Origin: Lederbergia sp. NSJ-179
GTDB taxonomy: Bacteria; Bacillota; Bacilli; Bacillales; Bacillaceae_C
DNA length: 64,000 bases
NCBI RefSeq assembly: GCF_022867885.1
Contig: NZ_JALIFP010000008.1
Coordinates: forward strand, 1 to 64,000
Direction of reading: 5' to 3'
Numbering within the stretch: position 1 is the first letter of the stretch; each line of letters opens with the position of its first letter. Both the position numbers and the translations under genes were made by a program. Below the pieces are notes generated by a model that did not search any database, was not told the DNA's origin, and saw only the letters and a program-made list of their open reading frames with translations. This document shows, one piece after another, positions 37,187 to 46,854 of this stretch.

Positions 37187-37616
37187 GATCGTTCCTCCAT
37201 ATTTAAAGTCTTACTTCAATCATCCCGCTATTTCGGATCATATTCCAAACTGCTGCAATTCCAATCAAAATGAACCTACCGTATGTTATCCAATGGTATT
37301 TGCTTATTGCCATTCATTTCTCCTCCCATAATTTTATTGGTAAGCCTGGCTTCTCCAACGCCCCCATGTCTTAGCAGACGCTGCTATAACGGAAAACTTT
37401 TAAAAAGTTAGGTTTGGACTGCGAGATTCCTAGTAGCAATGATCTTCGCTAATCTTATTCTATCTTCTGTATTATATTTTTTGCAATTTAATTGAAAACA
37501 TTATGTTCCATCTATTCCACTTTATATAACGTATGAATACTTTTTTCTTGTAAGCAAGTATAAACTAAGTTATTATAGATTCACAATATCTTTAATTGAA
37601 GGACTGATCTTGACAA
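37187..37616 (+). promoter_or_regulatory. Intergenic region with Rrf2 promoter
   Basis: A promoter TTGTAA (37548-37553), 17 bp, TATTAT (37571-37576) lies 40 bp upstream of the Rrf2-family gene. The -35 overlaps a small dyad CTTGTAAGCAAG (37547-37558), a possible autoregulatory operator. The rest of the stretch (37200-37530) holds no gene I can support. Confidence 0.55.
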
Positions 37617-38000
37617 ATGAAATTCTCCAAGGCAACGGATTATGCACTACATGCATTATTATATCTTATTAAACATAATGCCGACACCCAAAAGGTTCCG
37701 GTTCAAGAATTGGCCGGCTCGTTAGATGTTTCTGCCACCTATCTATCAAAGGTGCTCACCAGAATAGTCAAAGCCGGTTATATAACCGCCTCAAGCGGCG
37801 CAAAAGGAGGATATCAATTAAGAAAGAATTGGGATTCGATCACCATTTACGATATCGTCGTTGCCATTGACGGTGAACAAACCTTATTTGAAGATAGCTT
37901 CGATCATGGAGATGGATGTAAGATCCAGGCCATTATGAAAGAAGCAGAAAACAACTTGCTTCATTCTTTAAAAAGCAAGTCATTGAAAGATCTAACATAG
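37617..38000 (+). CDS. Rrf2 family transcriptional regulator
   Basis: A 127-residue Rrf2-type winged-helix regulator: YALHALLYLIKH, then VQELAGSLDVSATYLSKVLTRIVKAGYI and the GAKGGYQL wing. Only one Cys (GDGCK) is present, so the three-Cys Fe-S cluster of IscR/NsrR is absent; it may resemble CymR/YwnA-type redox or thiol sensors. It is 63 bp upstream of a TrxB-like oxidoreductase, its likely target. Confidence 0.87.
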   Translation: MKFSKATDYALHALLYLIKHNADTQKVPVQELAGSLDVSATYLSKVLTRIVKAGYITASSGAKGGYQLRKNWDSITIYDIVVAIDGEQTLFEDSFDHGDGCKIQAIMKEAENNLLHSLKSKSLKDLT

Positions 38001-38063
38001 CCTAGGATCTTTCTTGTCTAATTAGGGATATTGTGAATCTATAATATATAGGAAGGTGATTTA

Positions 38064-38966
38064 ATGATATATGAAGCAATTATTATCGGCGGTGGACCAG
38101 CTGGTTTAAGTGCAGCTCTGAATTTTGGAAGAGGAATGAGACATACGCTAGTCATCGATGATCACAATCCGCGTAATCAAGTAACGGATGAATCACATGG
38201 TTATTTAACACAAGACGGTATTCCTCCAAGGCTATTCCGGCAAAGGGCAGCAAATGATGTGACCAAATATAAGCATGTAAAACAAACCGATGATCGAGTG
38301 ATAGAAGTAACGAAGAAAAATAATCTTTTTTATGTGGCAACCAAAAACAGCTCGTATGTAACACAACAGGTTTTAATAGCAACAGGATTACGGGAAAGCC
38401 TCCCAAACATTGATAATATAGAAGCTTTTTATGGCAAGTCGGTCTTTTATTGCCCTTGGTGTGATGGCTATGAAATGAGAAATAAGACATTAGCAATTAT
38501 TAATCCAACCCAAGCAATCATGCACCTAGCTAAAATTGTAACGAATTTCGCTAAGGAAATTATTCTATTTACAGACGGAACAGATGTATTGGATCAAGCA
38601 GAAAAACAATTATTAAAAAAGAAACAGATCCCTTTATACCATCAGAAGGTAATCGGAATGAAAGGTCAAGATGGCCAAGTGACTGCACTTCAACTGGAAA
38701 ATGGGGTTGAGGTTCCGATTGAAGGTGCCTTTACCTATGTTAATTGGGATACAAACTTTGACTTTCTCAAGTCTTTACCAATTGAGCGGGATGAAACAGG
38801 GAAATTTAAAGTCGATTCGTTAGGGCAGACCAGTATCCCAGGTCTATTTGTGGCAGGAGAAGCAAAGGAGAGCTTTGCTGGACAGTTGATTGATGCAGCA
38901 GCAAACGGTGGCATGACGGCGAAAATGATGATGATGCAGCAATTTGAAAAAGAGTTTACAAAATGA
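38064..38966 (+). CDS. Thioredoxin-reductase-like FAD oxidoreductase
   Basis: A 300-residue pyridine nucleotide-disulfide oxidoreductase. The FAD motif is IIGGGPAGLSAALNFGR, the redox-active pair is in CPWCDGYEMR, and the C-terminal FAD block reads TSIPGLFVAGEAKESFAGQLIDAAANGG. It resembles TrxB/AhpF-type flavoproteins and should reduce a small disulfide or protein partner with NAD(P)H. GGAAGGTG precedes the ATG. Coupling to the Rrf2 regulator suggests redox control. Confidence 0.88.
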   Translation: MIYEAIIIGGGPAGLSAALNFGRGMRHTLVIDDHNPRNQVTDESHGYLTQDGIPPRLFRQRAANDVTKYKHVKQTDDRVIEVTKKNNLFYVATKNSSYVTQQVLIATGLRESLPNIDNIEAFYGKSVFYCPWCDGYEMRNKTLAIINPTQAIMHLAKIVTNFAKEIILFTDGTDVLDQAEKQLLKKKQIPLYHQKVIGMKGQDGQVTALQLENGVEVPIEGAFTYVNWDTNFDFLKSLPIERDETGKFKVDSLGQTSIPGLFVAGEAKESFAGQLIDAAANGGMTAKMMMMQQFEKEFTK

Positions 38967-38974
38967 ATGGATTG

Positions 38975-39013
38975 GGGCTGTTGCACAATGGGAAATAAAT
39001 TGTGCAACAGTTT
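38975..39013 (+). terminator. Hairpin after TrxB-like gene
   Basis: CTGTTGCACAAT (38978-38989) is perfectly inverted at 38999-39010, preceded by GGGG and followed by TTTCC. It can terminate transcription; GGGGCTGTTGCACAA is also a word found at the ends of several IS elements, so it may be an IS relic. Confidence 0.6.
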
Positions 39014-39415
39014 CCAAAAGCACACTATGGCAAACATGTCTCGAATAGAGCCAAGCCAAGGAACAGCCTGATGATGTCAGCATATTAGCACCAGGCAGTG
39101 TGGTGTCCCAATTCCTACATTATTTATTTTTTTGCAAATAATTATTTAACGCCATTTCAATCTTTTTTGAACATCCTCTTGTAGGAATGGCTCGTCGCTT
39201 TATGATTGCTGGGTGAGGGTTAAAGCATATACTCGAAGAACTAGCCCAAGCGATGATCTTACCTATCCGCTTGGGCCGTGTGTTCCGCTTTATTTATTTT
39301 AAGGCGTTTTATCTGACTTAGATGACGAAAGCAGTAAAATATGAAAAACGCGGCGCAATGTACTCCTCTTCTATATCCTTGCTGAGAGCATCTGGCAAAG
39401 GAGAACACCTGGAAC
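39014..39415. other. Gene-free stretch with one palindrome
   Basis: No gene supported. GCCCAAGCG and CGCTTGGGC form a hairpin at 39246-39276 without a T-run. Confidence 0.45.
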
Positions 39416-40681
39416 CTAACGCTCTGACTCCCTATCTTCTTTGCTTTCTGAACCGCTATAAGCCAGGTTCATTTGCACATCCATGCGCTGATCGTCTGTC
39501 CATATTTGTTTCGCACTCGTCTGTATAAACTGTTGCAGCATTTCAATACGTTGACGCAATGCAGTGCAAAGAGCATCTTGCCTGGCCTCATCCGCAAACA
39601 GCGAGCCGCTCATGATCTCCCTTAGTTCTTCCTCAATTCCGTCTAATTTGGATAGGTCCAGCCAATTGAATGACTTGACCAGTTTCAATTGCTCCTCATG
39701 GTCCGTTTTGAACGGTTTACAGGTCACTTTACTTGTCGCTGAAATCAGGCCATTCGGTTTGGAGAACCACAGGGAGGAACCGCTATCATAAATCGGAGCT
39801 GCACCAACCCATTCCAACGTTTCAGCATGGCGAATGACACCAAAGTTATTTTGATGGCGATCTTCATTGACAATCAGGTAATCCAACACAATCATTCGAT
39901 CCAGTGCATCGACCATCTGAGGAATACCAAGCGTTTCACAGCAGTTGATGTAATGCTGATAGACAGAAACATGGTTTGGTTTTGGCTGCGTCTGCATCAC
40001 ATACCATGCGGTCACCAGCTCTGTATCAGGCGTAATAAAATTCTCACAGACACTGTAAGGGTAATTGTCTTGTACCAGCAACGTGTAAGAAACATGGGGA
40101 ATTCCCAGACGCTCCATGATTCGGCTTGCCAACACTTCATTATAAGGCTCCTGTTGGGTTGCCCCGCTTCCGCCTTTAACCAAACAACGCTTGCCATTAA
40201 GAATTGTCCATTTTTTCCTTAGCCAGCCATCTGATGTGTTGTCTGGTGACATCAAACTGATTTCTTCCCCTGAACCACGTTTTTTTCCAAGCAAAATATT
40301 TCCCACATCTTCGGAAAAGTCATGGTGAAAGAAATTCAGCTCGCCCCATTCCAACGCCGCGTCTGTTGGGCAAATCCAGTATTGATCCGATAAGCTGAGA
40401 CCAAAGCTTTTATCAAGCAATTTTTGTGTTGTTGATAATTTCAATTCTTCCAGTGCTTCACGAATCCCATTGCGACTTGCCGGAATCGCACGTCCACGCC
40501 ACCATTCATTCAGCGTAGTACGATCTATTTTCCCCCGTTTTACGGGAACACCTACGGGAACATGTCGCTCATCAAAGACCTCGCCAATTTTGGCAATAAA
40601 TCCGGTTGCTTCATCTAGTTCGATTTCCGCAACCGAGATTTTCTTATGTTTTAAAACAAATTTAGTTTTCCGCTCAGCCAT
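39416..40681 (-). CDS. HipA-like protein kinase domain protein
   Basis: A 421-residue protein with a HipA-type kinase core. The N-terminal ~140 residues are unlike HipA; then come the nucleotide-binding segment RCLVKGGSGATQQEPYNEV, catalytic loop DYLIVNEDRHQNNFGVI (Asp, Asn) and the metal-binding PIYDSGSS. Canonical HipA phosphorylates glutamyl-tRNA synthetase and is restrained by HipB; no HipB or other small partner gene lies beside this one. Its N-terminal region (GVPVKRGKIDRTTLNEWW) may be a substrate or DNA-binding part. AAAGGAGTG precedes the ATG. Confidence 0.78.
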   Translation of the reverse strand: MAERKTKFVLKHKKISVAEIELDEATGFIAKIGEVFDERHVPVGVPVKRGKIDRTTLNEWWRGRAIPASRNGIREALEELKLSTTQKLLDKSFGLSLSDQYWICPTDAALEWGELNFFHHDFSEDVGNILLGKKRGSGEEISLMSPDNTSDGWLRKKWTILNGKRCLVKGGSGATQQEPYNEVLASRIMERLGIPHVSYTLLVQDNYPYSVCENFITPDTELVTAWYVMQTQPKPNHVSVYQHYINCCETLGIPQMVDALDRMIVLDYLIVNEDRHQNNFGVIRHAETLEWVGAAPIYDSGSSLWFSKPNGLISATSKVTCKPFKTDHEEQLKLVKSFNWLDLSKLDGIEEELREIMSGSLFADEARQDALCTALRQRIEMLQQFIQTSAKQIWTDDQRMDVQMNLAYSGSESKEDRESER

Positions 40682-40940
40682 GATGTTTCACTCCTTTCCT
40701 GATTTGGAGTTTACTTCCTTCCAGTCCTTGTTTCTTGTCCTTTAATCATACCGCAAATTCCTTTTTTTTGCTTCCTTTTCGTTTACCATCTTCATTCTCA
40801 TGTAACAAAATGATTAAAACGTATGCTAGAAATATAAAAGTACCATCAGTGAAAATTTTGGGTTCAGCCAAAGGTCTTTCTAACTCGTCTAGCGTATAGG
40901 TTGAATGAGCATGTCTAACACACATTTGTCGGCAAACTAA

Positions 40941-41486
40941 TTAGCCTTTCCACAAACGTTTATAATTAGCATTATTATTTGTAAGTCTTAATAAATACAC
41001 ATCAGGATTACTGAGACCTTTCCATTGCTCAAAACCAAAATTGTTATCATAGTGATTTAATAATAAAGATATAATGCCTCCATGTGCCACGATAATCGTA
41101 TTTTTAGAATCACTTGCCACAATATCATTTACAACTTCTACAATACGATTCATGGCTTCGTTACTGGATTCTCCACCTTCATACTTTAAATCCATACGCC
41201 TGAATGTCGCTTCCAGTTTATCCATCCAATCTGGAAAAAAACTGGAACTAAGGACACGTTCGCTTAAACGGCTATCCATCTCAATTTCTATATTCTTGTT
41301 CTCTGCAAATGGCTTTATCGTTTGAATAGCTCTTAAGAAAGGACTGGAAATAATTCGGTCAACCTTTCTATCAGATAAAAAATCAGATAGTTCATTTGCT
41401 TGAATGAACCCTTTTTCTGTTAATGGTGAATCAGAAGATTGCCCCTCCGCTTCACAATGCCTAATTATGTAAATATTTGTATTCAT
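40941..41486 (-). CDS. Histidine phosphatase superfamily protein
   Basis: A 181-residue phosphoglycerate-mutase-like phosphatase. The nucleophile motif RHC (RHG in most) is in YIIRHCEAEG, the acid residue region is EGGESSNEA, and the second catalytic His lies in IIVAHGGIISLLL. The substrate is probably a small phosphate ester. ATG at 41486 follows GAAGGAGG. The first 44 codons and ribosome binding site are repeated almost identically at 48004-48142, where a truncated copy follows a Nudix gene. Confidence 0.85.
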   Translation of the reverse strand: MNTNIYIIRHCEAEGQSSDSPLTEKGFIQANELSDFLSDRKVDRIISSPFLRAIQTIKPFAENKNIEIEMDSRLSERVLSSSFFPDWMDKLEATFRRMDLKYEGGESSNEAMNRIVEVVNDIVASDSKNTIIVAHGGIISLLLNHYDNNFGFEQWKGLSNPDVYLLRLTNNNANYKRLWKG

Positions 41487-41497
41487 ATTTCCTCCTT
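41359..41497. repeat. 139-bp direct repeat, copy A
   Basis: It matches 48004-48142 in the same orientation, with one difference seen by eye (AAAAAAT versus TAATAAAT context). It covers the phosphatase ribosome binding site and 5' coding part. The pair encloses the sugar-type ABC operon. Confidence 0.9.
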
Positions 41498-41697
41498 CAC
41501 AAACCTGGTATATTTGCATTGCACTTTTGTTCTTTCAACTTTTGAAGCATTTGAATTATCTCATTATCGATATCCTTAAATGGGATTAATTTTGAATTTA
41601 CTCTTTCTTGGTGAATTTCATCGATAACGCTCCGCGGAAAGCGAAGTATATTTCCGGAGCGGATTATAGGCACAACCATAGTTTCTAGTTCGTTCAA
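41498..41697 (-). CDS. Small hypothetical protein or C-terminal fragment
   Basis: A 66-residue frame from a TTG at 41697 (ELETMVVPIIRSGNILRFPR... ending NANIPGL). There is no ribosome binding site before the TTG, and an in-frame stop lies just upstream, so it may be the tail of a lost gene. Family unknown. It lies between the TIM-barrel gene and the phosphatase. Confidence 0.35.
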
Positions 41698-41770
41698 ATT
41701 TTACTTTGATAGAAACTCTTTTGTCCCAACCTCAGAACGCTCTGATGATCAGGAAAAGTCCCAACCAATC

Positions 41771-42571
41771 TCAAGTTGTTGAAACTTCTCTAAGAAGAAT
41801 CTTCTTCCCTTCGATCAATTTTTCTAATGAAGTACCTGGTGCGTATTCTAAGATAAGTTGGCAATGGATCGAATCTTCATTAATCGCAGAAAAAATCTCT
41901 TTCCATTGAATAGTTCCTTCACCAATCGGCAAATGGTCATCCCCTGTTCCATTATTATCGTGAAGGTGGAGTGCAAGCAGTCGATTCTTTACATCTTTTA
42001 TTACTTGTGGAATATCCCACCCATTTAAATTTGCATGTCCTGTATCAATTAAATATCCGGCCGTCTCATCAATATTTTCTAGAAAACTCGTAAACTCATT
42101 TTGAGTAAAAATCGAACTTCCATTATATCCTACATTTTCAACGGCAAGCTTTACATTGAAAGGTTTAGCAACTTCACACAATTTGTTTATATAATCCTCG
42201 GCACGTTGTTGTGCCAGTTTCTTATTAAAAACCGGAGAAAAGCAGAACCCAGGGTGAATGACAACGTGATTGGCACCAACCATCCCAGCAAATTGGATTG
42301 CTTTCTTATATTCAAAAAATGAAGCTTCTCTAATTGCTTTATTTTCACTCGTTAGATTGATATCCCATGCCGGTGGATGAATTGTATAACCGACAGGTAG
42401 TTCTTTTAGTTTTGATGAAAATTTCTGAAATAACTCTTCCATAGAATCCCATTTATCCCCATCCATTAATAGTTCCACTTTATCCGCACCATATTCCATT
42501 AAATCATTCATATTTTCAAAAATATCATTTGTTAGAAGTAGTAAGTCTGAATAACAGATTTTTTGATTCAT
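41771..42571 (-). CDS. Sugar phosphate isomerase/epimerase (AP endonuclease 2 TIM barrel)
   Basis: A 266-residue xylose-isomerase-like TIM-barrel protein. Typical words are HPPAWDINLTS, HVVIHPGFCF, LAVENVGYN, GYLIDTGHANLNG, LALHLHDNNGTGDDHLPIGEGTI, which hold the His, Glu and Asp metal ligands. It probably isomerises or epimerises the sugar brought in by the transporter encoded upstream. It is last in that operon, 50 bp after the ATPase gene. The exact sugar is unknown. Confidence 0.85.
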   Translation of the reverse strand: MNQKICYSDLLLLTNDIFENMNDLMEYGADKVELLMDGDKWDSMEELFQKFSSKLKELPVGYTIHPPAWDINLTSENKAIREASFFEYKKAIQFAGMVGANHVVIHPGFCFSPVFNKKLAQQRAEDYINKLCEVAKPFNVKLAVENVGYNGSSIFTQNEFTSFLENIDETAGYLIDTGHANLNGWDIPQVIKDVKNRLLALHLHDNNGTGDDHLPIGEGTIQWKEIFSAINEDSIHCQLILEYAPGTSLEKLIEGKKILLREVSTT

Positions 42572-42620
42572 CTCTAATCATCCTTCTTTCGTATATATTG
42601 TTGATAAAAGAACTATTGTT

Positions 42621-43730
42621 TTAAGGTAATAATAATGAATGATTTAATTCCTTCGGATATCCAATGGAATTCGTAGTTTCCTTATCAAAAATATGAATGT
42701 GATCTACTATTGGTCTTAAATAAACTTCTTCACTTGGATACCACTTGTTTTTTTCACTCATTGCAATCACTTCATTCCCTTCTAATTCAACATAAATAGC
42801 ATAATTGCTTCCTTGGTTTTCTACATATTTCACATTACCTTTTAATGTATTTTCCAGAGGAGCTTTATATATTTCAAGATGTTCTGGTCTAATACCAAAT
42901 ACAAATTTATCCACACTACTTTGATTCATCTGATTTATCCACATCGGAGTTAATTGGAAAATTTGCTCCCCAATCACAACATTGCCATTTTGATAAGCCA
43001 TATCTACTATATTAGTTGGAGGTGAACCGATGAACTTAGCTGTAAAGATATTTGCAGGACGATGATAAACATTTTCCGGTGTGTCAAGCATTTGTAATTG
43101 ACCTTGATTCATTAACGCAATGCGGTCCCCAACGGTCATCGCTTCAATTTGGTCATGTGTTACATAAACAATCGTTTGTTTATACATTTCATGGATTTTC
43201 ACTAATTCTTTACGAGCTAAAACTCTTAACTGGGCATCTAGATTCGATAATGGCTCATCAAGTAAGAAAAAATCGCATTTTTTTACGACAGCTCTTGCTA
43301 ATGCAACACGTTGTCTTTGTCCACCAGACAAATCTTTAGGGAATCGATCTTCATAACCTTTAAGTTGAAGCATTTCTAATACTGTATTTAATCTTGTTAT
43401 AATTTCATCCTTTTGCACCTTTTGTACCTTTAATCCATAAGTAATATTATCGACAACATTCATATGTGGATATAGTGCATAGTTTTGAAATACCATTGCT
43501 ACGTCTCTTTTCCCACTAGGGATATCATTTACTCTTCTATCATTCATATATAAATCACCTGATGTGATATCCTCAAGCCCGGCAATCATTCGTAAAGTAG
43601 TAGATTTACCACACCCAGACGGTCCTAGAAGAATCAAGCGTTCACCCTCTTTAATTGTAAGGTCTAGCCCTTTTACGACTTGTGTTTTTCCATATGATTT
43701 CCAAACATTTTCAAATCTAATTTCCTTCAT
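42621..43730 (-). CDS. Sugar ABC transporter ATPase, UgpC/MsmK type
   Basis: A 369-residue ATPase of the CUT1 sugar/glycerol-phosphate family. Walker A is GPSGCGKST, the signature is LSGGQRQR and Walker B FFLLDEPLSNLD; the C-terminal ~130 residues form the TOBE/regulatory domain. The start at 43730 follows CGGAGG; the frame upstream has no ribosome binding site. In the operon it follows the two permease genes. Confidence 0.9.
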   Translation of the reverse strand: MKEIRFENVWKSYGKTQVVKGLDLTIKEGERLILLGPSGCGKSTTLRMIAGLEDITSGDLYMNDRRVNDIPSGKRDVAMVFQNYALYPHMNVVDNITYGLKVQKVQKDEIITRLNTVLEMLQLKGYEDRFPKDLSGGQRQRVALARAVVKKCDFFLLDEPLSNLDAQLRVLARKELVKIHEMYKQTIVYVTHDQIEAMTVGDRIALMNQGQLQMLDTPENVYHRPANIFTAKFIGSPPTNIVDMAYQNGNVVIGEQIFQLTPMWINQMNQSSVDKFVFGIRPEHLEIYKAPLENTLKGNVKYVENQGSNYAIYVELEGNEVIAMSEKNKWYPSEEVYLRPIVDHIHIFDKETTNSIGYPKELNHSLLLP

Positions 43731-43743
43731 TCCTAAACCTCCG

Positions 43744-44568
43744 TTACTTAATTCCAGAAGAAGTAAATGTACCAATAATATATTTTTGGAAAGTTAAATA
43801 TAAAGTTAAAGGTATAATCATTGTGATAACAGATACCGCCATCGCCACTGTAAAATTAGTTCCACCTTCCGAACTAATATACATTTGCAAAGCTAGGGGC
43901 AATGTATAATTTTCTGTCGTTTTTAAAATGAGTACTGGCCATACATATTCGTTCCAAGAAGTAATAAAAAACCAGATGCCTGTTGATGTAACAGCCGGTC
44001 TAACTAACGGAAGAATGATATCTTTCATAATTAATGCGTGGCCCATATTATCTAATCTAGCGACCTCAATTAAAGAGTATGGGATTGTTTTCATCGACTG
44101 CCTAATTAAAAAGATTCCTATTGCATCTGCAAGTTGAGGTAAAATAACCCCCCATACATTATCGGCTAACCCAATATCAGAAATGATCAAGTAATTAGGG
44201 ATCATTGTTACGGTAAATGGGATAAATATTGTACTTATTAATATAAAATACAACATGTTTTTTCCTTTAAATTGAAAATATACGAACGCATACGCTGCTA
44301 AAAACGATGTTATAACTTTAAAAATGGTAACGACAGACGCAATAATGAACGTATTCATCGTAATTTTTAAAGCGGGTAAGCTATCAAAAAAGGTTATATA
44401 GTTTTCAAATGTAGGATGCAATGGAATGATATTTAATACATTGTTATATGCATCCTCTAATGGTTTAAACGAAGTTCCAATCGCAAAGATAATAGGAAAG
44501 ATAAGAATAAATACGGTTATGAAAAAAATGATGTGCCAAGGCATCGATACTAAGCGGCTAATTTTCAT
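43744..44568 (-). CDS. Sugar ABC permease, UgpE/MalG type
   Basis: A 274-residue inner-membrane permease with six helices. The EAA loop is present as SLIEVARLDNMGHALIMKDIILPLVRPA. It forms a heterodimer with the UgpA-type permease, whose stop it overlaps by 11 bases. Start at 44568 follows GAGAGG. Confidence 0.9.
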   Translation of the reverse strand: MKISRLVSMPWHIIFFITVFILIFPIIFAIGTSFKPLEDAYNNVLNIIPLHPTFENYITFFDSLPALKITMNTFIIASVVTIFKVITSFLAAYAFVYFQFKGKNMLYFILISTIFIPFTVTMIPNYLIISDIGLADNVWGVILPQLADAIGIFLIRQSMKTIPYSLIEVARLDNMGHALIMKDIILPLVRPAVTSTGIWFFITSWNEYVWPVLILKTTENYTLPLALQMYISSEGGTNFTVAMAVSVITMIIPLTLYLTFQKYIIGTFTSSGIK

Positions 44569-45466
44569 AGTAGATACCTCTCTCAACATATTTAAATTCA
44601 ATAATCAATAATACTAGGAAGATAACCATCGTTAAGATTGATAATGCTGCTGAATGTCCTGTTCGATATAGAACAAAGGCTTCGTGATAGGCATGATAAA
44701 TAGCGTTTGAGCTGGCATAATTAGGTCCGCCTTGTGTAATTACTTTGATAGGGGTAAAAACATACTGCAGTCCTTGAACTATAGTAATAATAAGGACATA
44801 GATGCCAGTTGCACTGCTCATTGGTAAAACGATATTAAAAAAGATTCTCCATAAAGGGACATTATCTAACCGTGCGGCTTCTATTAGCTCCCGTGAAACA
44901 CCATTAATAGATGCATAGAGTACAATAAAGTTATAACCGAATACTTTCCATGAAGTAATTAAGCTCAATACCGATATGACCCAACCATCTGTTTTACTCC
45001 AATTTGGCATTTCAAGACCAAACCAACCTAAGATGATGGCAACTGGCCCTGATATTGGATTTAATATCCAAGTAAACAATATGGAACCTACTACTAATGA
45101 AATAAATGCTGGTAAGAACAGTGCACCTTTATAAAAACCATTAAATCTTTTTAAAATTAAATCGATAACGAATGCAAAAACATATGGTACGATGCAATTT
45201 AAAAGTAATAAAATAACAATATAGATAAATGTATTTCCAAATATTTTATATGTGTTAGGATCAGACAAAACCTCTTTATAATTTTGCAGACCTACAAATT
45301 CTTTTGTCGGACTAATCAAGTTCCATTCAAAAAAACTTAAATAAACCGTGTATATAAATGGCCAAAACATAAAGATTGCAAAGATAAGGATAGAAGGGAA
45401 TAAAAAACAATAAGCTTTCCAATTCTCCTTATTCATTCGTCTTTTTATTAATGTTGAACCGCTCAT
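44558..45466 (-). CDS. Sugar ABC permease, UgpA/MalF type
   Basis: A 302-residue permease with six helices and the EAA loop ELIEAARLDNVPLWRIFFNIVLPM. N-terminal basic patch KRRMNKENWK precedes helix 1. Start at 45466 follows GAGAGGGG. It lies 85 bp after the binding-protein gene. Confidence 0.9.
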   Translation of the reverse strand: MSGSTLIKRRMNKENWKAYCFLFPSILIFAIFMFWPFIYTVYLSFFEWNLISPTKEFVGLQNYKEVLSDPNTYKIFGNTFIYIVILLLLNCIVPYVFAFVIDLILKRFNGFYKGALFLPAFISLVVGSILFTWILNPISGPVAIILGWFGLEMPNWSKTDGWVISVLSLITSWKVFGYNFIVLYASINGVSRELIEAARLDNVPLWRIFFNIVLPMSSATGIYVLIITIVQGLQYVFTPIKVITQGGPNYASSNAIYHAYHEAFVLYRTGHSAALSILTMVIFLVLLIIEFKYVERGIYYEN

Positions 45467-45552
45467 ATTTTTATACCCCTCTCCCACTAAAAACAGTTAT
45501 GATTAACCAGCTTTAGTAGACATCAGGTTAATCATTATCAATTACCTAGTCA

Positions 45553-46854
45553 TTATTTTAACAATTTGTTAATGGATTCTTCCGTTGATGTTAATCCTTC
45601 TTCAACTGATATATCACCCCCAAGGATTTGATCGCGTACGTCTAATAATAATTGTTCAGCTTGCAACCCAGCATCTCCAGGGAATGATGTCCAAGGAACA
45701 ACATTGTCCATTTGTTCAATAGCTGCGTTCATCATTACATTTTCTTCTAAATACGTTTTAAGTCCATTTTCTGCTTCTGCTACATCCTTACGTGGCGGTA
45801 CATATCCTGTTTCTTCTGTCCATTTCGCCATTGATTCAACACTGTAAAGATATTTCATAAATTCCCATGCTGCTTTTTGTTGTTCTTCCTCCTGTGCTGT
45901 GATAGCCAACATTGAGCCACCAGCTGGCAGTTTTACTTCTTTCCCTTCCCAAGCCGGCGATTTGATGGCAGCCACGTCAAACTGTGCATTATCTTGAATA
46001 TTTGATCGTTGCGCGATTGTTGTATAAGCCATGGCTACATTACCATCGATAAAGCTTTGTACCCCTTGGTCCCAAGATAAATGAGTGGCTGTTTTATCTT
46101 TTAAAATCATATCAGCATATAATTGATACGCTTCATTCCCTTCCTTTGAAGCAAATGTTGCTTTACCATCTGTTATCATTTTAGCGCCGTTACTTTCAAG
46201 TAAAGCTTGTGTAGCCCAGTTATCAGCTGGTTCTTGAATATATACACCGAATTTTCCTGTCTTCTCTTTTATTACTTTTGAGAATTCTTTCACTTCTTCC
46301 CATGTTTTCGGACCTTTTTCATCTAATCCTGCTTCTCTTAAAATGTCTTTATTAATATAAAGTACTGGTGTACTTAAAGAATAGGGGATGCCTACTTGTT
46401 TCCCATCTGAATTTACAGCTAGATTCATAACATTTTTCAAAAAGTAGTCTTGTAAAAATGTTTTATCTTTCGGATAATGTTGATCGATTACTTCTTGCGG
46501 CGACACATAACTAAAGTTACTTGAAAAGTAGTCTAAGAAAGCCCACCCTACTTGTACAACCGCCGGGAAATTTCCTGCCGCTGCTTCGGCTTGTAAATTC
46601 TGCATTAACCCTTTATACATATCTGGGTTATATTTAGCTACAACTTTTGTTGTTTCACTTTGAGCATTAAATTCTTCTACTAATTCTTTTACTGCTTGTC
46701 CACCTTGAGTTTCTGCATTAACGTGCCAGTACTCAATAACCGTTTTTTCACCGTCTTTTGTTGATGAATCATTTGATGCTTTTCCTGAGCTATTACAAGC
46801 CGCTAAAGTAAAGACTAGTGAAAATATACTTAACAGTTTTATGAATGAATTCAT
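45553..46854 (-). CDS. Sugar ABC transporter substrate-binding lipoprotein
   Basis: A 433-residue family 1 solute-binding protein. The lipobox TLAAC puts the lipidated Cys at residue 20. Typical parts are IEYWHVNAETQGG at the mature start, VLYINKDILREAGL in the first lobe and GYVPPRKD near the end. Resemblance is to UgpB/MalE-type binders; the cargo could be a sugar, sugar phosphate or glycerol phosphate. AAGGAGAA precedes the ATG. First gene of the transport operon. Confidence 0.9.
   Translation of the reverse strand: MNSFIKLLSIFSLVFTLAACNSSGKASNDSSTKDGEKTVIEYWHVNAETQGGQAVKELVEEFNAQSETTKVVAKYNPDMYKGLMQNLQAEAAAGNFPAVVQVGWAFLDYFSSNFSYVSPQEVIDQHYPKDKTFLQDYFLKNVMNLAVNSDGKQVGIPYSLSTPVLYINKDILREAGLDEKGPKTWEEVKEFSKVIKEKTGKFGVYIQEPADNWATQALLESNGAKMITDGKATFASKEGNEAYQLYADMILKDKTATHLSWDQGVQSFIDGNVAMAYTTIAQRSNIQDNAQFDVAAIKSPAWEGKEVKLPAGGSMLAITAQEEEQQKAAWEFMKYLYSVESMAKWTEETGYVPPRKDVAEAENGLKTYLEENVMMNAAIEQMDNVVPWTSFPGDAGLQAEQLLLDVRDQILGGDISVEEGLTSTEESINKLLK

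Noticed and set aside
39416-40681. Classical hipBA toxin-antitoxin pair
   Set aside because: No HipB-type gene lies on either side, so only a HipA-like kinase can be claimed.
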